A stretch of DNA of 64,000 nucleotides from Bradyrhizobium sp. NDS-1 (GTDB lineage: Bacteria; Pseudomonadota; Alphaproteobacteria; Rhizobiales; Xanthobacteraceae). The translations under genes and the position numbers were made by a program. The stretch spans positions 496,001 to 560,000 of the forward strand of contig NZ_CP136628.1 in assembly GCF_032918005.1 (NCBI RefSeq), given 5' to 3'. Shown here piece by piece: positions 9,424 through 17,837 of the stretch; position 1 is the stretch's first letter, and every line of letters begins with the position of its first letter. Under the pieces are notes generated by a model. The model was not told the origin of the DNA. It did not search any database and saw only the letters and a list, made by a program, of their open reading frames with translations.

Positions 9424-12400
9424 TCATTCCGCAGCGCGATGTGCGACGTTCTTCGATTCCGGCGTCGCCGCGTGATCACCGTCCGCCTCGGCGTCCTCGC
9501 TGTTCACGATCAACCGTTTGGCGAAGCGCCAGATCAGCGCGCCGAAATCGTCCATCACCATGAACATCGCGGGCACGAACACCAGCGACAGGATGGTCGA
9601 GAAGATCAGGCCGCCGATCACCGCGAGCGCCATCGGTGAACGGAATTCGCCGCCGGCACCGACCGCGAGCGCGCTTGGAATCATGCCCGCGGCCATAGCG
9701 ATCGTGGTCATCACGATCGGGCGGGCGCGCTTCATGCCGGCGTCGATCATGGCTTCCTCGCGCGGCTTGCCGGCCTTGATGGCCTCGATGGCGAACTCCA
9801 CCAGCATGATCGCGTTCTTGGTGACGATGCCCATCAGCATCAAGATGCCGATCCACACCGGCGTGGTGAGCTGCTTGCCGGTGAGGAGCAGGGCCGCAAT
9901 CGCGCCGCCGATCGAGAGCGGCAGCGAGAACAGGATCGTGATCGGCTGCAGGAAGGTGCCGAACAGCAGCACCAGCACCGCGTAGACCATCATCAGGCCC
10001 GCCGTGATCGCGGTGGCGAACCCGTCGGACAGTTCGTTCAGGCTCTCGGCATCGCCGGAGGGGGAGACCTTCACGCCTTTCGGCAGGCTCTTCATCACCG
10101 GCAGGTCGTAGATCTTCTTGGTGGCGTCGCCGAGCGCGGCGGAACCGACGAGGTCGGCGGCAACGGTCGCCTGCCGTTCGCGATCGTAGCGGTTGATGCT
10201 GGTCGGACCCTGGTCGAGCTTGACGTCGGCGATGACGGAGAGGGGCACGCCGCCCTTTTCGCCGCGCTCGCCGAGGGGCACGCGCAACTGTTCCAGCGTC
10301 TTCAGATCGCCGCGTGCGGCATCTTCGAGCTGCACGCGGATCGGCACCAGCCGGTCGCCGACGTCGAACTTGGCGAGCGCGGGCCCGACGTCGCCGATGG
10401 TGGCGACGCGGATGGTCTGCGAGAGGCTTTCGGTCGAGACGCCGAGCCGTGCGGCGAGATCGGCGCGCGGTTGCACGCGCAGCTCGGGCCGCTCCAGCGT
10501 GGTTTCCGAGATCACGTTGGAGATGGTCGGAATCCGCTTCATCTGCGTCGCGAGCTCGCTGGCGACGTTGTTGACGATGTTGGCGTCCGCGCCGGTCACG
10601 ACCAGCGAGATGGCGCGCAGGCCGTTCTCGTCGAGGAACCAGAAGCGGATGTCTGGAATGTTCTCCAGCTCCTGGCTGATCGAAAATTCGAGCTCGCGCT
10701 GGGTGATGTCGCGGCTGTCCTTGGGCGTGTAGTTGATTATCAAGGCGGCGCGCCGGACTTCCTGGGTCCCCGGCGGAACGCGCCCGCCATCGACGAATAT
10801 GCTCCTCACCTCGGGCCGCTTGCGCAGGCGCGCGACGATGTCTTCGGTGACCTTTTCGGTGTAGGCGAGCTGGGTGCCCGGCGGCAGTTCGAGGGCAACC
10901 AGCGAGCGCGAGCTGTCCTGCGCCGGCAGGAAACCCTGCGGCAGCAGCGTGATGCTCCAGATCGAGGCGGCGAAGACGCCGAAGCCGACCAGCACCGTGA
11001 TGAAATAGTGCTTCACCGACCAGGCCACGATCCGATGATAGGACCGCAAGATGCGCCCCGGCGGCGGCTCTTCGTGATGGCCGGGCTTGAGGAAATAGGC
11101 GGCGAGCACCGGCGTGACGAAGCGCGCCGCGAGCAGCGAGAAGAACACCTGCACCGAGACGGTGATGCCGAACTGCTTGAAGAACTGTCCGGCGATGCCC
11201 GACATGAAGCTTGCGGGTGCGAAGATCGCGATGATCGTCAGCGAGATCGCGATAACCGCGAGGCCGATCTCGTCGGCAGCTTCCAGGGCGGCACGATAGG
11301 GCGACTTGCCCATGTTCATGTGCCTGACGATGTTCTCGATCTCGACGATGGCGTCGTCGACCAGAATGCCCGTCGACAGCGTGATGGCGAGGAAGCTGAC
11401 GAGGTTCAGCGAGAAGCCGAGGAGGTCCATCGCCCAGAACGCCGGGAAAATCGACAATGGCAGCGAGATCGCGGCGATGATGGTGGCGCGCAGGTCGCGC
11501 AGGAACAACAGCACGATGACCACGGCGAGGATGGCGCCTTCGAACAGGGTCGAGATCGCCGCGTGGTAATTGCCGTTGGTATATTCGACCGAGGTGTCGA
11601 TCACCTTCAGATCGACGTCGGGATAGGTGACCTTGAGCGCGTCGATGCGCTTCTGCACGGCCTCGGCCACCTTCACGTCGCTGGCGCCCTTGGAGCGCTT
11701 GATGCCGAGCGCGACGATCGGCTCGCCGTTGAAGCGGGCGAAGGTGCGGCGGTCGGCAATGGTGTCGGTGACGGTGCCGAGATCGTCGAGCCGGACTTCG
11801 CCGCCGCCGAACAGCGGGATCATGGTGCCGGCGAGGTCGCTCAGCGTTTTGGCGCCCGCGAGCGTGCGGATCGCCTGGTCATTCTTGCCGATCTCGGCGC
11901 GACCGCCGGCGACGTCGACATTGGTGCCGCGCAGGCTCTGGCTGACATTGACCGCGGTCAGCCCCATCGCCTGCAGGCGGTCGGGATCGAGCGAAACCAG
12001 GATCTCGCGCTCGACACCGCCGATGCGCTCGACCTGGGCCACGCCGCGCACACCTTGCAGCGCGCGTTTGACGACGTCGTCGACGAAATAGGAGAGCTGC
12101 TCCGGCGTCTTGCCGGGCGATATCGCGGCATAGGTGACGATCGGCAGGCCGATGACGTCGACCCGCTGGATCAGCGGCTCGGTGACGTTCTGCGGCAGGT
12201 TCGACCGCACGCGCGTCACGGCATCCTTGACGTCGTTGAGCGCGCGGTCGGTGTTGGTTTCAAGTGCGAACTGGATGGTCGTCACCGACAGGCCGTCGGT
12301 GATCTGCGAGGTGATGTGTCGCACGCCCTCGACGCCGGAGACCGCGTCTTCGACGGTCTTGGTCACCTGGGATTCGAGCTCGGCGGGTGCCGCGCCGAAC

Positions 12401-12558
12401 TGCGACACCGCGACCGAAATCACGGGAATGTCGGCCGAAGGCAGCCGCGTCACGGCGAGCTTGGTGAAAGACACCCAGCCGAGAATCAGTAGGATGATCG
12501 AGAAGACCACCGACGGCAGCGGATTACGGATCGACCATGCCGAGATATTGAGAGCCAT
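9424..12558 (-). CDS. RND multidrug efflux permease (HAE1/AcrB type)
   Basis: A full-length 1044-residue RND inner-membrane pump. The N-terminus is canonical (ISAWSIRNPLPSVVFSIILL, first TM helix), followed by a porter domain with a YFVDDVVKRALQGVRGVAQV segment. TM4 carries the paired aspartates of the proton relay (STGILVDDAIVEIENI). A second porter/TM half repeats the fold, ending in the FVPAMFMVMDD motif of TM12. It exports hydrophobic compounds from the periplasm or inner leaflet using proton-motive force, together with the adaptor encoded just upstream. Its ATG overlaps the adaptor stop by one base (TGATG), so the two are translationally coupled. No outer-membrane channel gene is present. 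Confidence 0.95.
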   Translation of the reverse strand: MALNISAWSIRNPLPSVVFSIILLILGWVSFTKLAVTRLPSADIPVISVAVSQFGAAPAELESQVTKTVEDAVSGVEGVRHITSQITDGLSVTTIQFALETNTDRALNDVKDAVTRVRSNLPQNVTEPLIQRVDVIGLPIVTYAAISPGKTPEQLSYFVDDVVKRALQGVRGVAQVERIGGVEREILVSLDPDRLQAMGLTAVNVSQSLRGTNVDVAGGRAEIGKNDQAIRTLAGAKTLSDLAGTMIPLFGGGEVRLDDLGTVTDTIADRRTFARFNGEPIVALGIKRSKGASDVKVAEAVQKRIDALKVTYPDVDLKVIDTSVEYTNGNYHAAISTLFEGAILAVVIVLLFLRDLRATIIAAISLPLSIFPAFWAMDLLGFSLNLVSFLAITLSTGILVDDAIVEIENIVRHMNMGKSPYRAALEAADEIGLAVIAISLTIIAIFAPASFMSGIAGQFFKQFGITVSVQVFFSLLAARFVTPVLAAYFLKPGHHEEPPPGRILRSYHRIVAWSVKHYFITVLVGFGVFAASIWSITLLPQGFLPAQDSSRSLVALELPPGTQLAYTEKVTEDIVARLRKRPEVRSIFVDGGRVPPGTQEVRRAALIINYTPKDSRDITQRELEFSISQELENIPDIRFWFLDENGLRAISLVVTGADANIVNNVASELATQMKRIPTISNVISETTLERPELRVQPRADLAARLGVSTESLSQTIRVATIGDVGPALAKFDVGDRLVPIRVQLEDAARGDLKTLEQLRVPLGERGEKGGVPLSVIADVKLDQGPTSINRYDRERQATVAADLVGSAALGDATKKIYDLPVMKSLPKGVKVSPSGDAESLNELSDGFATAITAGLMMVYAVLVLLFGTFLQPITILFSLPLSIGGAIAALLLTGKQLTTPVWIGILMLMGIVTKNAIMLVEFAIEAIKAGKPREEAMIDAGMKRARPIVMTTIAMAAGMIPSALAVGAGGEFRSPMALAVIGGLIFSTILSLVFVPAMFMVMDDFGALIWRFAKRLIVNSEDAEADGDHAATPESKNVAHRAAE

Positions 12559-13487
12559 CAGCGTACCCGCGTGCGATCGAGTTCATCGGCGAACATGGTC
12601 TTGATCTGGTCGCCGTCATGGAGCGAAGAGCCGGCGTCGGCCACGACGATTTCGCCGACGTTGAGGCCTTCCAGGATTTCCGTCGCGCTGTCGGACGACA
12701 GTCCGACCCGCACCTTGCGCGTCTCGATGGTGTTGCCTTTGACGACCTGAATGGTGAGATGGTCGATCGCGGTCTTGGGGATCGAGACGCCGCAGCTTCG
12801 CTTGGCGTCGATCGAGGCGCGGGCGAACACGCCGACCTTCAGCGAGGGATTGTTGGTGACGCTGATGCGGACGCGGCCGAGCTGCGTGGCACGGTCGATC
12901 TCGGGCGCAACCAGCCGGACCCGGCCGATCAAATCAGGCGCGTCGTCGCGGCTGATGCGCACGGTTGCGCCGGCATTGAGCTTGGTCATGTGCACCGCCG
13001 GGACCTGGGCATCGAGCTCGATCTCGTTGTTGACGGCGATGCGGAACATCGGGCCGGCCTGCGGCGATGCGGGCGCGCCGACGATCGTGCGGACTTCGGT
13101 GACGAGGCCCGCGGCAGGTGCCTTCAGCGAGACCGGGCCTTGCGGGCCGGGTCGCTGCGGCTGGCCCGGGATCTGCGGCGGCGGGGTGAGGCGCGCCAGC
13201 TCCTGGTTGTCGGCGACGACGGCGCCCTCGGCGACCAGCAGGTCGGTGACCCGGGATCCCTCCTGATCGGCGATGACCACGGCCTCGCGGCGCGGCACGA
13301 AGAAGCCGGTCACCCGCACCAGGTCGGAGAAGCAGGCATTGGTCGACTTCGTCACGATGACGAGTGCCTCGCTCTGCGTCTCCTTCGGCTCGGGGCGCTT
13401 GCGGTGCTCGAACAGATAATAGCCGATGCCGACCGCGACGACGAACACCACGGTGCCGGCAGGCTTGAGATATTCGGTGAACTTCAT
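12558..13487 (-). CDS. RND efflux periplasmic adaptor (HlyD/MFP family)
   Basis: Start chosen at ATG 13487 (MKFTEYLKPAGT), giving 309 residues with one N-terminal anchor helix (VVFVVAVGIGYYLFEH). The frame extends to 13571 but the extra part lacks protein-like character. A split lipoyl/barrel-sandwich domain (about 50-150: VTGFFVPRREAVVIADQEGS and KAPAAGLVTEVRTIVGAP) surrounds a very short hairpin with a Pro/Gln-rich tip. The beta-barrel and membrane-proximal domains follow (VPAVHMTKLNAGATVRI; VGLSSDSATEILEGLNVGE). It links the inner-membrane pump to an outer-membrane channel. First gene of the two-gene efflux operon. Confidence 0.9.
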   Translation of the reverse strand: MKFTEYLKPAGTVVFVVAVGIGYYLFEHRKRPEPKETQSEALVIVTKSTNACFSDLVRVTGFFVPRREAVVIADQEGSRVTDLLVAEGAVVADNQELARLTPPPQIPGQPQRPGPQGPVSLKAPAAGLVTEVRTIVGAPASPQAGPMFRIAVNNEIELDAQVPAVHMTKLNAGATVRISRDDAPDLIGRVRLVAPEIDRATQLGRVRISVTNNPSLKVGVFARASIDAKRSCGVSIPKTAIDHLTIQVVKGNTIETRKVRVGLSSDSATEILEGLNVGEIVVADAGSSLHDGDQIKTMFADELDRTRVR

Positions 13488-13645
13488 CGCCGGATCATCC
13501 TGGCCTGGCTCACGGCCATCCGCGCGAGGCCCATCGAGAGCGTTTCCCTGAAATGAAGCGGCGTCCCGCACGGCTGCGGGACGCGCTTTGGAAGCGAGAC
13601 TTTACACCACATCACGACTCGTCACTGCAAAGGATTGCGTCGTGC

Positions 13646-14317
13646 TTATTTCGATGCGGTGGTCTTGTTTTCCATATTGACGACCTGCACGCGGCGGTTG
13701 GCCTCCGCCAGCGGCTGGCCCGGATCCTTCAGCTTGCTCTTGCCATAGCCGACGGTGACGAGGTCGGTCGCGGAGATGCTGTACTTCTCGACGAGATAGC
13801 GCTTGATCGAATCCGCGCGGCGCTCCGACAGATCCTGGTTGTAGGCCTCGCCGCCGGCGGCGTCGGTATGACCGGCGACCACGAAGGTCGAGCCCTTCAG
13901 GTCGGGACTGGTCAGCGCGCGGCCGAGCGCCTGCACCGAGGGCATCGACTTGGCGCTGATATTGGCGGAGTTGTAGTCGAAGGTGATCTCGAGGTCGATG
14001 TTCGGCTTGTCCTTGGCGGCCAAGGCGATTTCCTCGCGCTCGGTCGACGACAGCGAGCGTGTCGAGCGGCCGCGCACCGACTGGATCAGCTTGGTCTCGG
14101 TCGCGCTCGGCGCGGGCTCGGTCTGCGGGCCAATGGAGAGCCCACGGGTCAGAGGCTTTTTCGCCGGCGGGGCGAGCGCACGGAGGATCTCGTCCTCGGT
14201 GACGTTCTTGCTGTTGCTTTCTTCGCCCGCGAAGGCTGACGAGGCCGGCAGCGACAGAGCCACGCCGATGGTGATGATGGACAGGATCGCGGTCAGTCCC
14301 TTTGCAGCCAGTCTCAT
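13646..14317 (-). CDS. OmpA-family peptidoglycan-binding protein
   Basis: This 223-residue protein starts with a signal peptide ending SSAFA before GEES. A basic and Ser/Thr-rich linker follows, then an OmpA C-terminal domain (about 105-215). That domain shows the hallmark ITFDYNSANIS strand, the VAGHTDAAGGEAYNQDLSER peptidoglycan-binding segment with its conserved Asp and Arg, and the NRRVQV end. There is no N-terminal beta-barrel, so it is a soluble periplasmic anchor protein. It lies 143 bases downstream of the caspase-fold gene on the same strand and could be co-transcribed with it. Confidence 0.9.
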   Translation of the reverse strand: MRLAAKGLTAILSIITIGVALSLPASSAFAGEESNSKNVTEDEILRALAPPAKKPLTRGLSIGPQTEPAPSATETKLIQSVRGRSTRSLSSTEREEIALAAKDKPNIDLEITFDYNSANISAKSMPSVQALGRALTSPDLKGSTFVVAGHTDAAGGEAYNQDLSERRADSIKRYLVEKYSISATDLVTVGYGKSKLKDPGQPLAEANRRVQVVNMENKTTASK

Positions 14318-14460
14318 AGCCAGTCCCTCCTGCAGCCAGCTCGCGTGCTTCCAAATTCGAGCAACAGGCCCCGGAAAAAGACCTGTTGCGGCATCCGCCC
14401 ATTGGTCTTCCCCGGGCTGTTCAAGGTTCGAGGCCTCGACCGCCTCGAGCCAAAAAAATA

Positions 14461-15990
14461 CTAGCGCACTCCGTAGCTTGCGAACTCCTGAACGATGTTC
14501 GGATCCATTGCCTTGGCATTGGCGATATCGAGCGCCCCTTCCTGGGCGGAGCCGTTGCGCTGCTTGGCGAGGCCCCGTCCATAGAGCGAGGAGGTCAGGC
14601 GCGGATTGATCTTCAGGGCCGCATCGAAATCGGCGATGGCATTCTTGACCGCGCCGGATTTCAGGTTGACGAGCCCCCGGCTATCCAGCGCATCGACGAA
14701 GTTGGGCCGCAGCCGCAGCGCCTCGTTGCAATCCTTCAGCGCGCCCTGCAGGTCGCCGACGACGGTGCGAGTCCAGCAGCGGTTGTTCAGCGCCTCGACA
14801 TCCTTGGTGTTGATCCGGAGCGTGTCGTCAAAATCCTTGATGGCGAGGTTGTAGGCGCCCTTGCTGGCATAGACCTGGCCGCGCCGGTACAGCGCGTTCA
14901 CGTCGTCCGGATTGGCGGCAATCTTGGAGGTCAGGCTCTTGATCGTGGGATCGTCGGCCAGGGTGGCGGCACTCGGCCCGCTGTCCGTGCTCGGGGCCGG
15001 ATCAATCGGTTTCACAGGCAGTGGCGGTGGCGGCGGCGGCAGGGCCGCCTCGACCTGAGGCTTCGGCGTGGGAGCCGGCGCGGGCGCAGGGGGAGGAGCT
15101 GGCGCGGGTGCCGCAGCGGTGTCTGCCGGCTTCGGCGGCGGAGGTGGGGTCGGCGGCGCGGGCGGCGGAGGATTGTTGGCGACGACCGGCGGCGCGGGAG
15201 GCGCAGGCGGCGTGGCCGGTGCGGGACGCGATCCGCCGCCTCCCGGGCTGAACGAGAAATCTTCGGCCAATGAAGAGGATATCCACGGCACCTGCTCGCC
15301 GCGCGAGGCGCGGGTGACGCCCATCTTGGTGCGGTTCAGCGTCTCCTCGGCCATCAGGTCGGGGACACGGATTTCCTTCAGGAGTTCCTGGACGAACAGG
15401 CTGCGGTCGCCGCCGGCGTCCGAGACCACCGAGGCCAGCGCGGCCGAATACATCACCAGCGTGCCGTTCGGCGCGATGACCGGGGTCAGGCCGGCCGAGA
15501 AGCTGCGGAACCGCCGCTCGAACGGGTTCCGCCTGGAGGCGTCGATCAGCGCGATCTTCACGCCGGCACCGCGGGTGTTGAGCTCGCCGAGAACGGTCTC
15601 GAGGCTGAAACCGTCGCGGCGCACGTCGGATTCCGTCCAGATCTGCGCATCGACCGGTAGCATGTAGCTCTGGCGCGCCGACTGGATACCGAAGCCGCTG
15701 AAGAACACCAGCGCCACCGATCCCGGCTTGATCTTGCCGTAGAGCTTGTCGAAGGCGCGGCGCATGCCGTCGCCGGTCAGATTCTCCCCGATCTCGACCG
15801 CAAAGCCGTCGCGCTTGAGCTCGTCGGCCACGTCGCGCGCATCGTTGATCGGTTCCTTCAGCGGGGCATCCGCATCGGGATACTTGGCGTTGCCGATGAC
15901 CAGCGCAAAACGATCCCCGGCCGCAAGCGATGGGGCAGTCGGGACGAGTGAGATGAGCAAGGGCAGAAGAAAAAAGAAGCGAATTTTCAT
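14461..15990 (-). CDS. Secreted caspase-fold pseudoenzyme with TPR repeats
   Basis: 509 residues: signal peptide (about 1-23); caspase/metacaspase p20-like domain (24-250); Pro/Ala-rich linker (about 255-335); tetratricopeptide repeats (about 355-500; ALYRRGQVYASKGAYNLAIK, ALNNRCWTRTVVGDLQGALK). The fold is recognisable from RFALVIGNAKYPDADAPL and INDARDVADELKRDGF. Both catalytic positions are altered: the His of the usual SGHG box is Phe100 (FFSGFGIQ), and the Cys of DACRNNP is Ser152 (IDASRRNPF). Proteolysis is therefore unlikely, and a scaffolding or binding role in the periplasm fits better. I believe related rhizobial proteins share these changes, but have not verified it. Confidence 0.85.
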   Translation of the reverse strand: MKIRFFFLLPLLISLVPTAPSLAAGDRFALVIGNAKYPDADAPLKEPINDARDVADELKRDGFAVEIGENLTGDGMRRAFDKLYGKIKPGSVALVFFSGFGIQSARQSYMLPVDAQIWTESDVRRDGFSLETVLGELNTRGAGVKIALIDASRRNPFERRFRSFSAGLTPVIAPNGTLVMYSAALASVVSDAGGDRSLFVQELLKEIRVPDLMAEETLNRTKMGVTRASRGEQVPWISSSLAEDFSFSPGGGGSRPAPATPPAPPAPPVVANNPPPPAPPTPPPPPKPADTAAAPAPAPPPAPAPAPTPKPQVEAALPPPPPPLPVKPIDPAPSTDSGPSAATLADDPTIKSLTSKIAANPDDVNALYRRGQVYASKGAYNLAIKDFDDTLRINTKDVEALNNRCWTRTVVGDLQGALKDCNEALRLRPNFVDALDSRGLVNLKSGAVKNAIADFDAALKINPRLTSSLYGRGLAKQRNGSAQEGALDIANAKAMDPNIVQEFASYGVR

Positions 15991-16362
15991 AATCAGCGCG
16001 GTCCAGCCAAAAAGGCGCCGTTCCCAGCTTGCGCCGCGGCGACCTTAACTTACGCTTCCTGCATTATCAAACCGGGGACGGGGGGCGTCAACCACTTGGA
16101 GATTCGGCGTTATCGCGACGATCGACCGCAACGTCCGGGCGAGTCGCAAGGGCAGTATGTGGGCTGTCATGGTTGTGCTCGACGGCATCCGGCTCGATGT
16201 TTACCGGCGGGACGTTAGGGCCTTCATGGCGACGAAAATGTGATGGATCGCACATTGATGGCCTGCTCGTCGCGCCGCGAGGCGTTTGACCTTTGCAGCG
16301 GACAATGGCTTGCTGCGCAGGATCGTCCTGGAAGACCCACTCAGAAAAGCAAGCAAAAACCC
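15991..16362. other. Gene-free interval between divergent genes
   Basis: This interval separates the caspase-fold gene (minus) from the metallo-hydrolase gene (plus) and must hold promoters for both. No gene, repeat or clear operator is visible. An in-frame upstream ATG at 16240 would extend the hydrolase by 41 residues of unlikely sequence. Confidence 0.5.
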
Positions 16363-17169
16363 ATGGGAAACACCTACGAGATTTACGCCCTGCGCTATGC
16401 GACGATGTCGCCGCGCACCCCCAGCATGAACTTTCTTCAGCCCGATCCACATGACAGCGCGGCGCAGGACCTCGACTATTTCGTCTGGCTGATCCGGGGG
16501 CACGGCCGCGACATCCTGGTCGACACCGGCTTCAATGCGGAGGAGGCGAGCGCGCGGGCGCGCAAGCTGACGCTCAATCCGGTCGATGCGCTGGAGCGCT
16601 TTGGCGTTGCGGCGTCGAGCATTCGCGACATCATCGTGACGCATCTGCACTACGATCATGCCGGCAACCTCGATCGCTTCCCCAATGCGCGATTCCATTT
16701 GCAGGAGCGCGAGATGGCCTATGCGACCGGCCGCTGCATGTGCAACGGCCTGCTGCGCCATCCGTTCTCGGTCGAGCACGTCACGCAGATGGTGCGCCAC
16801 GTCTATGGCGAGCGTGTCAATTTCTATTCGGGCGACGGCGAGGTCGCGCCCGGTGTCACCGTGCATCGCGTCGGCGGCCATTCCGACGGCTTGCAGGTGG
16901 TCAAGGTCGAAACCGCGCGCGGGCCGGTGGTGCTGGCATCCGATGCCGCGCATTACTACGCCAATCTGCAGCGCAGGAGCCCGTTCCCGATCGTCTACAA
17001 TGTCGGCGACATGGCGGTGGGCTGGGAGACGATCGAGCGCCTCGCCGGCCACCCCGATCGATTCATCCCCGGCCACGATCCAATCGTGACGGAGATCTAT
17101 CCGCGCGCCAGCGACAAGGTCGATGCCTGGGCGCTGCATCTGCCGCCGTCGCGGTCGTTTGCGACATAG
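16363..17169 (+). CDS. Metallo-beta-lactamase-fold hydrolase, N-acyl homoserine lactonase-like
   Basis: Start ATG 16363 (MGNTYEIYALRYATM) gives 268 residues, close to the 250-270 of AttM/AiiB-type lactonases. The zinc site is complete: THLHYDHAGN with His94, His96, Asp98 and His99; a further His in GGHSDG; Asp in LASDAAHYY; and a final His in FIPGHDP. These proteins open lactone rings or hydrolyse related esters. Here it points toward the MarR gene and the homogentisate operon, so a ring-cleavage or detoxification role on an aromatic intermediate is as likely as quorum quenching. It ends 16 bases from the convergent MarR gene. Confidence 0.8.
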   Translation: MGNTYEIYALRYATMSPRTPSMNFLQPDPHDSAAQDLDYFVWLIRGHGRDILVDTGFNAEEASARARKLTLNPVDALERFGVAASSIRDIIVTHLHYDHAGNLDRFPNARFHLQEREMAYATGRCMCNGLLRHPFSVEHVTQMVRHVYGERVNFYSGDGEVAPGVTVHRVGGHSDGLQVVKVETARGPVVLASDAAHYYANLQRRSPFPIVYNVGDMAVGWETIERLAGHPDRFIPGHDPIVTEIYPRASDKVDAWALHLPPSRSFAT

Positions 17170-17184
17170 GAATGACGGAAGAAG

Positions 17185-17727
17185 CTAATACGCCTGCTTC
17201 GCGTCGGCCTCTTCGCTGGTCTGGATCAGGTCGAGGCTCTGCTCGATCTTGCCGAGCAGCACTGAGAGCTGCTTGCGCTCCTGTGCGGAGAGGCAGGCGA
17301 GGATCTCGTCTTCCCGCCGCAGCAATTGCGGGAACAGCTCCTCGTAGAGCACGCGGCCCTTCTTGGTCAGTTGCAGGCGAAATTCGCGGCGGTCGGCTTC
17401 GTTCTCGACCCGCTCGATCAGGTCCTCGTGGAGCAGCGTGGTCACCGCGCGGCTGATGGTCGATTTGTGCGTGCGGGTGCATTGCGCGATGTACTGCGCG
17501 CTGCAGGCATCAACGCGGAACCCGAGCGTGGCGATCACGCGCCAGGCCGGAATGTCGAGACCGTGCCGTTCCTGATATTCGACCGAGAGCGCGGAACTGA
17601 CTTCGGCCGCGAGCCGGTTGAGGCGGAACGGGACGAACTTGAAGAGGTCGAGCCGTGCCTTTGGCCGTGCCGAAGCCTCATCGGCTTCGCGTGCCTTCAA
17701 TGCGATATCGCTGGATGTCCTCGCCAA
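17185..17727 (-). CDS. MarR-family transcriptional regulator
   Basis: A winged-helix MarR protein: dimerisation helix (about LDLFKFVPFRLNRLAAEVSS), HTH (CSAQYIAQCTRTHKSTISRA), wing (ENEADRREFRLQLTKKGR) and C-terminal helix. The frame is open to ATG 17856, but that start would run through the palindromic operator and past the start of the divergent gene. TTG 17727, with a GGAG eight bases upstream, is preferred and gives 180 residues, normal for the family. It most likely represses the divergent aromatic operon and itself, with an aromatic intermediate as inducer. The low-complexity acidic tail is unremarkable. Confidence 0.8.
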   Translation of the reverse strand: MARTSSDIALKAREADEASARPKARLDLFKFVPFRLNRLAAEVSSALSVEYQERHGLDIPAWRVIATLGFRVDACSAQYIAQCTRTHKSTISRAVTTLLHEDLIERVENEADRREFRLQLTKKGRVLYEELFPQLLRREDEILACLSAQERKQLSVLLGKIEQSLDLIQTSEEADAKQAY

Positions 17728-17775
17728 GGAGTGCGCTCCGAATTCCAGTTGACGGCCGGCCGGCTCCGGTCCAAA

Positions 17776-17795
17776 ATAGTTGCACGTGAGACTAT
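17776..17795. promoter_or_regulatory. Palindromic operator, probable MarR site
   Basis: ATAGTTGCACGTGAGACTAT matches its own reverse complement at 16 of 20 positions, with perfect 5-base outer arms (ATAGT/ACTAT) and a CACGTG core. It sits between the divergent MarR gene and the hydroxylase operon, 42 bases before the operon's ATG. Size and symmetry fit a MarR dimer site. Regulation of both directions is inferred. Confidence 0.7.
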
Positions 17796-17837
17796 CTAGC
17801 AGATCGGTCCTCTCCTGACCAGAGCCGGGGTTCGTGC

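Noticed and set aside
10471..12492. A 673-codon frame opposite the RND permease
   Set aside because: Antisense shadow of a well-defined pump gene; no recognisable domain.
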